Notes: generated by a model from the letters alone, not told the origin. Positions 1 through 6,962 are shown, counted from the stretch's first letter. The stretch: 9,374 nucleotides of DNA from Acetobacteraceae bacterium (GCA_025356735.1 JANXRT010000354.1:1-9374), one strand, 5' to 3'. A program made the numbers and translations.

Positions 1-286
1 GATGTCGGGCCTGATGGCGGTGCTGTTCCTGGGCGGCTGGCAGGCCCCGTGGCCGACCCACTACCTCGATGGCCTGTGGGGCACGTCCTGGTCCTGGCTG
101 GCCAGCCTGCACGGCCTGGCCATGCTGGTGATCAAGACCGCCTTTGTGCTGTTCATGAACGCCATGGTCCGGGCCGTCGTGCCGCGCTACCGCTACGACC
201 AGCTGATGCGCCTGGGTTGGAAGGTGTTCCTGCCGACCTCGCTCGTGGCCGTGGCCATCGTCGCCGGCTGGCGGGTGTACGCATGA
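1..286 (+). CDS. nuoH: NADH-quinone oxidoreductase subunit H (NuoH), C-terminal part
   Basis: Partial gene cut by the window start: reading is open from base 2 (base 1 is the last base of the preceding codon) and ends at TGA 284-286. NuoH (ND1 homologue) is the membrane subunit joining the connecting arm to the membrane arm of complex I, and it forms part of the quinone chamber. The 94 visible residues carry the family's C-terminal signature: an FLGGW segment near residues 9-13, a transmembrane helix around 34-58, and the highly conserved PRYRYDQLMRLGWKVFLP block at about residues 61-78, followed by a last hydrophobic helix ending GWRVYA. Alphaproteobacterial NuoH is usually about 330-345 residues, so roughly 240-250 residues lie upstream. 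The ATG at base 2 is an internal methionine, not the start. The stop codon overlaps the start of the next small gene (ATGA), suggesting translational coupling. The position directly before nuoI fits the standard operon order. Confidence 0.97.
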   Translation, partial: MSGLMAVLFLGGWQAPWPTHYLDGLWGTSWSWLASLHGLAMLVIKTAFVLFMNAMVRAVVPRYRYDQLMRLGWKVFLPTSLVAVAIVAGWRVYA

Positions 287-480
287 AGGTGGCCCTCGCC
301 ATGATCGCGATGCTCGGCCTCGGCGCCTGCGCCTCGGACTCGGGCCCCGACGGTGGGGTCGCGAGCTACGACGCATTGAAGTCCGCGCACGACAAGTGCG
401 CGACCCAGGGCGGCAAGCTGGTCCTCAAGGACCAGGGCAACGCCCGTGATATTAGCGCCTACGCCTGTAGGAGGACCTGA
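283..480 (+). CDS. Small putative lipoprotein (65 aa) within the nuo operon
   Basis: I do not recognise a named family. The product begins MKVALAMIAMLGLGAC: a short positively charged start, a hydrophobic core and a lipobox-like LGAC with the acylatable cysteine at residue 16, so a type II signal peptide is the best reading. The mature part would be 50 residues, polar, with two more cysteines (C39 and C62) that could form a disulfide outside the cytoplasm, and the phrases GGKLVLKDQGNA (43-54) and ISAYACRR (57-64). The residue after the lipid cysteine is Ala, not Asp; under the E. coli sorting rule that favours the outer membrane, but the rule is uncertain here. The ATG at 283 is chosen because it overlaps the nuoH stop (ATGA) and begins a good signal sequence; the open frame reaching further upstream is only a shadow of nuoH. 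The gene fills the nuoH-nuoI gap exactly. A role as a complex I accessory or assembly factor is inference from position only. The coding call is fairly secure, the function unknown. Confidence 0.75.
   Translation: MKVALAMIAMLGLGACASDSGPDGGVASYDALKSAHDKCATQGGKLVLKDQGNARDISAYACRRT
469..474 (+). promoter_or_regulatory. Strong Shine-Dalgarno sequence for nuoI
   Basis: AGGAGG, a full match to the anti-Shine-Dalgarno core, lies 7 bases before the nuoI ATG at 482. The same six bases encode Arg63-Arg64 of the preceding small lipoprotein, so the ribosome site is embedded in that gene. It fixes the nuoI start at 482 rather than the upstream in-frame codon at 446. Confidence 0.85.
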
Positions 481-481
481 G

Positions 482-973
482 ATGTTTTCCCGTATCGGAC
501 AGGCGATCAGGGGTGCTGCGCTGATGGACTTCGCCGGCGCGCTCGGCCTTGGCCTGAAGTACATGGTCCGCCCCAAGGCGACCGTCATCTATCCCAACGA
601 GCGCAACCCGCAGAGCCCGCGCTTCCGCGGCGAGCATGCGCTGCGCCGCTATCCCAACGGCGAGGAACGCTGCATCGCCTGCAAACTCTGCGAGGCCATC
701 TGCCCGGCCCAGGCGATTACCATCGAGGCCGAGCCGCGCGAGGACGGATCGCGGCGGACAACCCGCTATGACATCGACATGGTCAAATGCATCTACTGCG
801 GCCTCTGCCAGGAGGCCTGCCCGGTGGACGCGATTGTCGAAGGCCCGAACATCGAGTTCGCCGTCGAGACCCGTGAGGAGCTCTACTACGACAAGGCTCG
901 GCTGCTGGACAACGGAGACCGCTGGGAGCGGGAAATCGCGAAGAATCTGGAACTGGATGCGCCCTATCGCTAA
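482..973 (+). CDS. nuoI: NADH-quinone oxidoreductase subunit I (NuoI), 2x[4Fe-4S] ferredoxin-like
   Basis: Complete, 163 residues, the usual length for alphaproteobacterial NuoI (mitochondrial TYKY/NDUFS8 homologue). It carries iron-sulfur clusters N6a and N6b, which pass electrons from the peripheral arm towards N2 and quinone; it is a cytoplasmic-side subunit docked on NuoH. Two classic cluster motifs are visible: CIACKLCEAICP with Cys64, 67, 70 and 74, and CIYCGLCQEACP with Cys103, 106, 109 and 113. All eight ligands are intact. The N-terminal part (about 1-45) contains an amphipathic stretch and the TVIYPNER segment typical of the family; the C-terminal tail holds the conserved EELYYDK motif (132-138). 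The start at 482 is set by the AGGAGG site 7 bases upstream and by family length. The stop is TAA 971-973. It follows the small lipoprotein gene by one base and is followed by the longest spacer within the nuo set (61 bases). Confidence 0.99.
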   Translation: MFSRIGQAIRGAALMDFAGALGLGLKYMVRPKATVIYPNERNPQSPRFRGEHALRRYPNGEERCIACKLCEAICPAQAITIEAEPREDGSRRTTRYDIDMVKCIYCGLCQEACPVDAIVEGPNIEFAVETREELYYDKARLLDNGDRWEREIAKNLELDAPYR

Positions 974-1013
974 GACCCGCGCGGGGCTTGCGATGCGCGA
1001 TTCCAGGACTTTT

Positions 1014-1021
1014 GAGGGGAG
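1014..1021 (+). promoter_or_regulatory. Shine-Dalgarno region for nuoJ
   Basis: The purine-rich GAGGGGAG precedes the nuoJ ATG at 1035. The spacing of about 13 bases is longer than optimal, but no better site lies nearer, and an in-frame TAG at 1023-1025 rules out any upstream start for nuoJ. Confidence 0.55.
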
Positions 1022-1034
1022 CTAGAACCGTCCG

Positions 1035-1733
1035 ATGGCCCTGCAGGCGATCGCATTCTACCTGATGGCGGCGGTGACGCTGGGCTCGGGCCTGGCCGTC
1101 GTCTCGGCCCGCAATCCCGTGCACTCGGTGTTGTTCCTGATCGCCGCCTTCTTCTCCGCCGCCGGTCTGTTCGTGCTGCTGGGCGCGGAGTTTTTGGCGA
1201 TGCTGCTGGTGGTGGTCTACGTCGGCGCCGTCGCGGTGCTGTTCCTGTTCGTCGTGATGATGCTGGACGTGGATTTCGCCGAGTTGCGCGGCGGCTTCCA
1301 GCGCTACCTGCCGGTCGGGCTGACGGTCGGCGCGCTGCTGCTGATCGAGCTGCTGCTGGTGCTGGGCGGCTGGAAGCTGGCGCCCGAGGCCGCGGTGCTC
1401 AAGCTGTCGAGCACGCCCGGCAACGTCAGCAACACCGCGGCGATCGGCCGGCTGCTCTACACCGACTACATCTTCCTGTTCCAGGCCGCGGGGCTGATAC
1501 TGCTGGTGGCGATGATCGGCGCGATCGTGCTGACCCTGCGCGACCGCAAGACCTCGCGCCACCAGGTCATCCGCGTCCAGAACGAGCGCGCGGTCGCTGA
1601 CACGCTCCTGATGGTCGATGCCGGCCTCGGCGCCGGGATCAAGACGCTGGGCATCTATCGGCCGTTGGTCGAGACCCCGCCCCAAGGCCGCGATCCGGTG
1701 GCGGCCACCGAGCTCGGCGAAAGGCGCAGTTGA
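1035..1733 (+). CDS. nuoJ: NADH-quinone oxidoreductase subunit J (NuoJ), with extended C-terminus
   Basis: NuoJ (ND6 homologue) is a membrane subunit at the heel of the membrane arm; its third helix takes part in coupling quinone chemistry to proton transfer. The 232-residue product shows five hydrophobic segments at roughly 3-24, 31-50, 53-77, 93-112 and 146-168. The signature VYVGAVAVLFLFVVMMLDVD (61-80) matches the conserved TM3 region, and the NTAAIGRLLYTDYIFLFQ stretch (133-150) leads into the last helix. The ATG at 1035 is the first possible start after an in-frame TAG. The protein is longer than the usual 200-205 residues: after the last helix there is a hydrophilic tail of about 64 residues, of which roughly the last 25-30 (from about residue 204, Pro/Glu/Arg-rich) exceed what I expect for the family. 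The tail frame is open and ends by a one-base overlap with the nuoK start (TGATG), so it does not look like a simple frameshift, though that is not excluded. Confidence 0.97.
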   Translation: MALQAIAFYLMAAVTLGSGLAVVSARNPVHSVLFLIAAFFSAAGLFVLLGAEFLAMLLVVVYVGAVAVLFLFVVMMLDVDFAELRGGFQRYLPVGLTVGALLLIELLLVLGGWKLAPEAAVLKLSSTPGNVSNTAAIGRLLYTDYIFLFQAAGLILLVAMIGAIVLTLRDRKTSRHQVIRVQNERAVADTLLMVDAGLGAGIKTLGIYRPLVETPPQGRDPVAATELGERRS

Positions 1734-2041
1734 TGGAAGTCGGCATCACCCACTACCTCGTGGTCAGCGCCATCCTGCTGGTTTTGGGGGTGTTCGGCAT
1801 CTTCCTCAACCGCAAGAACGTCATCGTCATCCTGATGTCGATCGAGCTGATCCTGCTCGCGGTCAACCTTAACTTCGTCGCCTTCTCGGCTGCGCTGAAC
1901 GATCTGGCTGGCCAGATCATGGCGATGTTTGTGCTGACGGTGGCGGCGGCGGAGGCGGCCATTGGCCTGGCCATCGTTGTGGTCTATTTTCGCAACCGCG
2001 GCTCGATCCAGGTCGAGGACGTGACCTTGATGAAGGGCTGA
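1733..2041 (+). CDS. nuoK: NADH-quinone oxidoreductase subunit K (NuoK)
   Basis: Complete 102-residue protein, normal length for NuoK (ND4L homologue), a three-helix membrane subunit between NuoJ/NuoA and NuoN. Three hydrophobic helices lie at about 5-24, 29-53 and 60-86. The two buried membrane glutamates needed for proton transfer are present: Glu38 in SIELILLAVN and Glu74 in AAAEAAIGLAI, the equivalents of E. coli Glu36 and Glu72. The ATG at 1733 overlaps the nuoJ stop by one base (TGATG) and has AAAGG at 1720-1724, 8 bases upstream, as a Shine-Dalgarno site. A TTG directly before it (1730) is in frame but gives no advantage and is not taken as the start. The stop TGA at 2039-2041 is one base before nuoL. 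Confidence 0.99.
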   Translation: MEVGITHYLVVSAILLVLGVFGIFLNRKNVIVILMSIELILLAVNLNFVAFSAALNDLAGQIMAMFVLTVAAAEAAIGLAIVVVYFRNRGSIQVEDVTLMKG

Positions 2042-2042
2042 C

Positions 2043-3974
2043 ATGATCTACGCCGTCGCTATCCTCGCACCGCTCGCCGGTGCGCTGGTTTCCGGCCTGT
2101 CCGGCCGTGTCATCGGCGACCGCGCGGCGCAGGCGGTTTCCATCTTCGTCATGGTGCTGGCCGCGGTTTGCGGCTCGATTGCCTTCTTCAGCCTGGCCAA
2201 CTCGGACATGGAGCCGGCCTTCGTCTCGCTCGGAAGCTGGGTCGATGTCGGAACCTTCCACGCCGACTGGGACCTGCGCTACGATACGTTGTCGGCCGCA
2301 ATGGTGGCGATGGTTACCTTCGTCTCGACGCTGATCCACATCTACAGTGTCGGCTACATGGGCCACGACAAATACCCGAAATACCGCTTCTTCGCCTACC
2401 TCAACTTGTTTACTTTTGCCATGCTGATGCTGGTGACCGCGGACAACCTTTTGCAGTTGTTTTTCGGTTGGGAAGGCGTCGGCCTCGCGAGTTACCTTCT
2501 CATCGGCTACTGGTACGATAGGCCGGCAGCCTGTGCCGCGGCGATCAAGGCGTTCCTGGTCAACCGCATAGCCGACGTGTTCTTCGCCGTCGGCATCGCG
2601 CTGACCTTCGTGAAGTTTGGCACCATCGAGTTCAACTCGATTTTTGCCGCCGTGCCGCAGCATGTCGCGGACACATACGCGATCTTCGGCGGCAGCTACC
2701 CGGCGCTCGAGGTCATCGCCTTCCTGCTGTTCATCGGCGCCATGGGCAAGTCGGCGCAGATCGGCCTGCACGTCTGGCTGCCGGACGCGATGGAGGGCCC
2801 GACCCCGGTTTCCGCCCTGATCCACGCCGCGACCATGGTGACCGCCGGCGTGTTCCTGATGGCGCGGATGTCGCCGGTGATGGAGTTCGCGCCAACCGCC
2901 CTGGCCTTCGTCACCTTCATCGGCGCCACCACGGCGTTGTTTGCGGCGACGGTCGGCTGCGTGCAGAACGACATCAAGCGGGTGATCGCCTACTCGACCT
3001 GCTCCCAGCTCGGCTACATGTTCGCCGCCGCCGGCGTCGGCGCCTACCAGGTGTCGATGTACCACCTCATCACCCACGCCTTCTTCAAGGCGCTGCTGTT
3101 CCTCGGCGCCGGCTCCGTCATCCACGCGATGTCGGACGAGCAGGACATGCGCCGCATGGGCGGCCTCGCCAAGTATGCGCCATGGACCTGCGCGCTGATG
3201 TGGATCGGCAACCTGGCCCTCGCCGGTATCCCGCCGCTGGCTGGCTCGTGGTCCAAGGACGCCATCATCTCCGCGACCTATGCTGCGGGATCGGGGGTCG
3301 GCACCTATGCCTTCTTCTGCACCGTGGCAGCGGCGTTCCTCACCGCTTTCTACTCCTGGCGCCTGCTGTTCATGACCTTCCACGGCCGCTCCAACGCCGA
3401 CCCGCACGCGCTGGAGCATGCCCATGAAAGCCCGTTCGTCATGGTCGGTCCGCTGCTGGTGCTGGCGGTCGGCGCGATTTTCGCTGGGTGGCTGCTGAAC
3501 AACTGGTTCATTGGCGAGGGCTCGGCCGAGTTCTGGCGCGGCTCAATCTACAACCTGCCGGGCAAGGACATCCTGGCGCGCCTCGAACAGGTGCCGACAC
3601 TGGTCGAATACCTGCCCCTAGGGATGGCGATCGCCGGTATCGCGCTGGCGTATTTGTTCTACATCGCCAATCCGCGCCTGCCGGTCCGGCTCGCTGACAG
3701 CTACGCCGGCATCTACCGGTTCCTGCTCAACAAGTGGTATTTCGACGAGCTCTACAACGCGATCCTCGTGCGCCCCGCCATGCGGCTGGCGGCCTTCCTG
3801 TGGCACACCGGCGACGCGCGGCTGATCGACGGCATGCCGAACGGCCTGGCCGCGTTGGCCGCCGGCTCGTCGCGCGAGACGGTAAAGCTGCAGACCGGCT
3901 CGATCGCCGTCTATGCCTTCACGATGCTGATCGGCGTGGTTGCGCTGGTCAGCGTTTTCCTCGTCTTCCGGTGA
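2043..3974 (+). CDS. nuoL: NADH-quinone oxidoreductase subunit L (NuoL), antiporter-like proton pump
   Basis: Complete 643-residue ND5 homologue, the most distal of the three Mrp-antiporter-like proton channels, with the long lateral helix in its C-terminal part. The N-terminal antiporter domain (about 65-115) and the main proton-antiporter domain (about 130-420) are clear. Key residues are intact: Glu144 in GWEGVGLASY, Lys236 in GAMGKSAQ, His261 in SALIHAATMVTAG, Lys349 in THAFFKALLFL and Lys405 in GSWSKDAI, matching the proton-path residues known from E. coli NuoL. The C-terminal LLNKWYFDELYNAI (561-574) is typical of alphaproteobacterial and mitochondrial-type NuoL. The start is ATG 2043 with AAGGG at 2033-2037, one base after the nuoK stop. 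One oddity: the loop before Lys405 reads AGSWSKD where AGFFSKD or AGFYSKD is more usual. Third-position G/C bias is visibly weaker around 2395-2520 than in the rest of the gene. Confidence 0.99.
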   Translation: MIYAVAILAPLAGALVSGLSGRVIGDRAAQAVSIFVMVLAAVCGSIAFFSLANSDMEPAFVSLGSWVDVGTFHADWDLRYDTLSAAMVAMVTFVSTLIHIYSVGYMGHDKYPKYRFFAYLNLFTFAMLMLVTADNLLQLFFGWEGVGLASYLLIGYWYDRPAACAAAIKAFLVNRIADVFFAVGIALTFVKFGTIEFNSIFAAVPQHVADTYAIFGGSYPALEVIAFLLFIGAMGKSAQIGLHVWLPDAMEGPTPVSALIHAATMVTAGVFLMARMSPVMEFAPTALAFVTFIGATTALFAATVGCVQNDIKRVIAYSTCSQLGYMFAAAGVGAYQVSMYHLITHAFFKALLFLGAGSVIHAMSDEQDMRRMGGLAKYAPWTCALMWIGNLALAGIPPLAGSWSKDAIISATYAAGSGVGTYAFFCTVAAAFLTAFYSWRLLFMTFHGRSNADPHALEHAHESPFVMVGPLLVLAVGAIFAGWLLNNWFIGEGSAEFWRGSIYNLPGKDILARLEQVPTLVEYLPLGMAIAGIALAYLFYIANPRLPVRLADSYAGIYRFLLNKWYFDELYNAILVRPAMRLAAFLWHTGDARLIDGMPNGLAALAAGSSRETVKLQTGSIAVYAFTMLIGVVALVSVFLVFR

Positions 3975-3978
3975 CCCG

Positions 3979-5502
3979 ATGACCGAGCTTGGCTTTCCTT
4001 TACTATCCTTGGTCACCTTTCTGCCGCTGGTAGGCTGCGTCATCCTGATGACCATCCGCGGCGATGAAGCGACGGTCGCGACCAACGCCAAATGGGCGGC
4101 GTTGTGGACGAGCCTGATCGTCTTCGCGGTGTCTCTGGTGCTGTGGTTCAGGTTCGACCAGCGCGAGGCCGGCTTCCAGTTCGTTGAAAGCGTGTCGTGG
4201 CTGCCCGAGTACGGCATCGGCTACCGCATGGGCGTGGACGGCATCTCCGTGCTGTTCATCCTGCTCGCCACCGCACTGACGCCGATCTGCATCCTCGCCA
4301 GCTGGGACAGCATCACGACCCGCGTGCGCGAGTTCATGCTGTCGTTCCTGATCCTCGAGACGATGATGGTCGGCATGTTCTCGGCGCTCGACTTCGTCGT
4401 GTTCTACATGTTCTTCGAGGGCGTGCTGATCCCGATGTTCCTGATCATCGGCGTCTGGGGCCACGTCCGCCGCGTTTACGCCGCCATTAAATTCTTCCTC
4501 TACACGCTGACCGGCTCGGTGCTGATGCTGCTGGCCCTGCTGGCGATGCGCTCCTACGCCGGCACCACCGACATCCCGACCCTGATGAAGACCAGCTTCC
4601 CGGTCGCCATGCAGACCTGGCTGTTCTTCGCCTTCTTCGCCTCGTTCGCGGTCAAGGTGCCGATGTGGCCGGTGCACACCTGGCTGCCCGACGCCCATGT
4701 CGAGGCGCCGACCGCCGGCTCCGTCATCCTGGCCGGCGTGCTGCTGAAGATGGGCGCTTACGGCTTCCTCCGCTTCTCGGTGCCGATGCTGCCCGAGGCG
4801 TCGGCCCATTTCGCGCCGTTCATCTACTCGCTGTCGGTCATCGCGATCATCTACACCTCGCTGGTGGCGTTGGCGCAGGACAACATGAAGAAGCTGATCG
4901 CTTATTCGTCGGTCGCGCACATGGGCATGGTGACGATCGGCATCTTCTCGTTCAACATCCAGGGCATCCAGGGCGCGCTGTTCCAGATGCTGTCGCACGG
5001 CATCGTCGCCGGCGCCTTATTTCTCTGTGTCGGCGTGGTCTACGACCGCATGCACACCTTGGAGATCAACCGCTACGGTGGCCTCGCCAACCGCATGCCG
5101 GGCTACGCGCTGGTGTTCATGCTGTTCACCATGGCGAGCGTCGGCCTGCCCGGCACCTCCGGCTTCGTCGGCGAGTTCCTGGTCATCACCGGCGCCGTCC
5201 AGGTCAACTTCTGGCTGGCCCTGCTCGCCGCCACGACGATGGTCCTGGGCGCCGCCTACATGCTCTATCTCTACCGAAGGATAATCTTCGGCTCGCTGAC
5301 CCGGGCTGACCTGCGCGCCATCCTCGACCTGTCGCCGCGTGAATACGCCGTGTTCATGCCGCTGATCGTTCTCACGTTGTGGATGGGCATCTACCCCTCC
5401 GCCTTCACCCATTTCTTCGATGCCAGCGTCGAGGCGATGGTCAGCCACCACGCCGCGGCCATGGCGCACCAGGTCCAGCTTGCCGGAGTGCCCGCCCGAT
5501 GA
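3979..5502 (+). CDS. nuoM: NADH-quinone oxidoreductase subunit M (NuoM), antiporter-like proton pump
   Basis: Complete 507-residue ND4 homologue, the middle antiporter-like proton channel of the complex I membrane arm. Family landmarks: GVDGISVLFILLAT (85-98), MFFEGVLIPMFLIIGVWG (144-161) with the essential Glu147, FAVKVPMWPVHTWLPDAH (223-240) with Lys226, the VEAPTAGSVILAGVLLKMG run (241-259) with Lys257, DNMKKLIAYSSVAHMG (301-316), and GFVGEF with Glu399. These correspond to E. coli NuoM Glu144, Lys234, Lys265 and Glu407. The start at 3979 lies four bases after the nuoL stop and gives a standard-length N-terminus (MTELGFPLLS). A further in-frame ATG at 3940 lies inside nuoL and would add 13 unrelated residues, so it was not used. 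No strong Shine-Dalgarno site is visible, which suggests re-initiation coupled to nuoL. The stop overlaps the nuoN start as ATGA. Confidence 0.99.
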   Translation: MTELGFPLLSLVTFLPLVGCVILMTIRGDEATVATNAKWAALWTSLIVFAVSLVLWFRFDQREAGFQFVESVSWLPEYGIGYRMGVDGISVLFILLATALTPICILASWDSITTRVREFMLSFLILETMMVGMFSALDFVVFYMFFEGVLIPMFLIIGVWGHVRRVYAAIKFFLYTLTGSVLMLLALLAMRSYAGTTDIPTLMKTSFPVAMQTWLFFAFFASFAVKVPMWPVHTWLPDAHVEAPTAGSVILAGVLLKMGAYGFLRFSVPMLPEASAHFAPFIYSLSVIAIIYTSLVALAQDNMKKLIAYSSVAHMGMVTIGIFSFNIQGIQGALFQMLSHGIVAGALFLCVGVVYDRMHTLEINRYGGLANRMPGYALVFMLFTMASVGLPGTSGFVGEFLVITGAVQVNFWLALLAATTMVLGAAYMLYLYRRIIFGSLTRADLRAILDLSPREYAVFMPLIVLTLWMGIYPSAFTHFFDASVEAMVSHHAAAMAHQVQLAGVPAR

Positions 5503-6932
5503 ACTGGACCACGGCGATCCCGGAGATTTTTCTTTCCGTTGCCGGCCTTGCCATTCTCGTATTCGGCGTGCTGCGCGGCCGCTACTCCGGTCCCGGGAAC
5601 GCCTTGGTCTGCTCGATGTTGGTGCTGGCTTCGTTCGCCGTCGCCGCGATCCTGATCATCGGCGGCAACCACGGCATCGGCTACAACGGCCAGTTCACCA
5701 CCGACGCGTTCAGCTCCTACGCCAAGCTGCTGATCCTGGCCGGTGCCGCCTTGGGCCTCGTATTGTCGCTCGACTACAACCGGCTCGAAGGTCTGGCGCG
5801 GTTCGAATTCCCCGTGCTGGTGCTGCTTTCCACCGTCGGCATGATGGTGATGGTGTCGGCCTCGTCGATGATGACCTTGTATCTGGGCCTGGAGTTGCAA
5901 TCGCTGTCGCTGTATGTGCTGGCGGCCTTCGCGCGCGACACGCTGCGATCCTCGGAAGCCGGCCTCAAGTTCTTCGTCCTCGGCGCCCTGGCGTCCGGGC
6001 TGCTGCTCTACGGCATTTCGTTGGTCTATGGCTTCTCCGGCACCATGGACTTCAACGTGCTGGCGCGGTCGTTTGCCGACCCGGCCGGCGTGGCGCCCGG
6101 GTTGATCGTCGGCGTGGTGTTCATCGTCGCCGGCCTTGCCTTCAAGATCTCCGCCGTGCCGTTCCACATGTGGACGCCGGACGTTTATGAGGGCGCGCCG
6201 ACGCCGGTCACCGGATTTTTCAGCACGGCGCCGAAGGTCGCGGCGATCTGCCTGATTGTGCGGCTGATGGGAACGCCGTTCGGGCACCTGCTGGCATCGT
6301 GGCAGCAGCTGATCGTCCTGGTGTCGATCGCCTCGATGGTGCTCGGCTCGCTGGCGGCGATCGGCCAGACCAACATCAAGCGGCTGATGGCCTACTCCTC
6401 GATCGGCCACATGGGCTACGCGCTGATTGGCCTCGCGGTCGGCACCGCCGAGGGGGTGCGCGGCGTACTGATCTACATGGTGACATATGTCTTCATGAAC
6501 GCCGGCACCTTCGCCTGCCTGATCGCCATGCGCCGCCGCGGCATCGCGCTCGACAAGATATCGGATCTGTCCGGTCTGGGCCGGACCGATCCAATGCTTG
6601 CCGGATGGATGACCGTTTTCATGTTCAGCATGGCCGGCATTCCGCCGATGTCGGGTTTTTTCGGCAAGCTGTATGTTTTCCTCGCGGCGGTGCAGGCCGG
6701 CATGTGGACCTTGGCGGTGATCGGCGTGCTGACCTCGGTGATCGGCGCCTACTACTACCTGCGTATCATCAAGGTGATGTATTTCGACGAGGGCGGCGAG
6801 GCGTTCGACCGCCGGCCCATGTCGCTGTCCGTCGTCGCTGCCGCCGCAGGTCTTTTCACGTTGTTCTTCTTCGTCTTCCCCGCCCCCTTCGTCGGCGCCG
6901 CCCAGGCCGCAGCCAGAGTGTTATTCGGATGA
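5499..6932 (+). CDS. nuoN: NADH-quinone oxidoreductase subunit N (NuoN), antiporter-like proton pump
   Basis: Complete 477-residue ND2 homologue, the antiporter-like subunit closest to NuoK and the last gene of the complex I set. Recognisable motifs are YLGLELQSLSLYVL (128-141) with Glu132, SEAGLKFFVLGALASG (152-167), AGLAFKISAVPFHMWTPDVY (211-230) with Lys216, STAPKVAA with Lys246, TNIKRLMAYSSIGHMGY (291-307) and MSGFFGKLYVF with Lys390. Together they supply the Glu/Lys chain used for proton transfer. The ATG at 5499 overlaps the nuoM stop (ATGA) and has GGAG at 5485-5488, 10 bases upstream, inside nuoM. The open frame extends further 5' but only as a shadow of nuoM. The product length is normal. 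The gene ends at TGA 6930-6932; the 58-base spacer beyond is the boundary between complex I and the unrelated coaX. Confidence 0.99.
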   Translation: MNWTTAIPEIFLSVAGLAILVFGVLRGRYSGPGNALVCSMLVLASFAVAAILIIGGNHGIGYNGQFTTDAFSSYAKLLILAGAALGLVLSLDYNRLEGLARFEFPVLVLLSTVGMMVMVSASSMMTLYLGLELQSLSLYVLAAFARDTLRSSEAGLKFFVLGALASGLLLYGISLVYGFSGTMDFNVLARSFADPAGVAPGLIVGVVFIVAGLAFKISAVPFHMWTPDVYEGAPTPVTGFFSTAPKVAAICLIVRLMGTPFGHLLASWQQLIVLVSIASMVLGSLAAIGQTNIKRLMAYSSIGHMGYALIGLAVGTAEGVRGVLIYMVTYVFMNAGTFACLIAMRRRGIALDKISDLSGLGRTDPMLAGWMTVFMFSMAGIPPMSGFFGKLYVFLAAVQAGMWTLAVIGVLTSVIGAYYYLRIIKVMYFDEGGEAFDRRPMSLSVVAAAAGLFTLFFFVFPAPFVGAAQAAARVLFG

Positions 6933-6943
6933 GTGATGCGGGT

Positions 6944-6962
6944 CTGGGGCCGCTCGCCCCAG
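6944..6962 (+). other. GC-rich potential hairpin downstream of nuoN
   Basis: CTGGGGC at 6944-6950 and GCCCCAG at 6956-6962 form a perfect 7-bp stem with a 5-base loop, beginning 11 bases after the nuoN stop. No T-run follows, so it is not a canonical intrinsic terminator. It could stabilise the 3' end of processed nuo mRNA or weaken read-through, but in such GC-rich DNA chance pairing is also plausible. Confidence 0.4.

Noticed and set aside
49..282. Upstream extension of the small lipoprotein frame into nuoH
   Set aside because: The extension is an Arg/Pro/His-rich frame-shifted reading of nuoH and would destroy the signal peptide; ATG 283 is the sensible start.
993..1025. Ten-codon mini-ORF (MRDSRTFEGS) just before nuoJ, considered as a leader peptide
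   Set aside because: No ribosome site, no codon run suggesting attenuation, and such short ORFs are expected by chance.
1917..3425. 502-codon open frame on the minus strand opposite nuoK/nuoL
   Set aside because: It is antisense to well-supported genes. Its His/Gln/Asp/Glu-rich product is what reading GC-rich membrane-protein codons backwards gives (CTG to CAG, GTC to GAC, ATG to CAT, TTC to GAA). No domain is recognisable.
5379..5498. Longer N-terminus for NuoN inside nuoM
   Set aside because: The extra 40 residues are a frame-shifted reading of nuoM; MNWTTAIPE from 5499 matches the normal NuoN start and length.
4003..6410. Long minus-strand open frames opposite nuoM and nuoN (4003-4998 and 5391-6410)
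   Set aside because: Same antisense composition effect, including His-rich runs; no start signals or family features.
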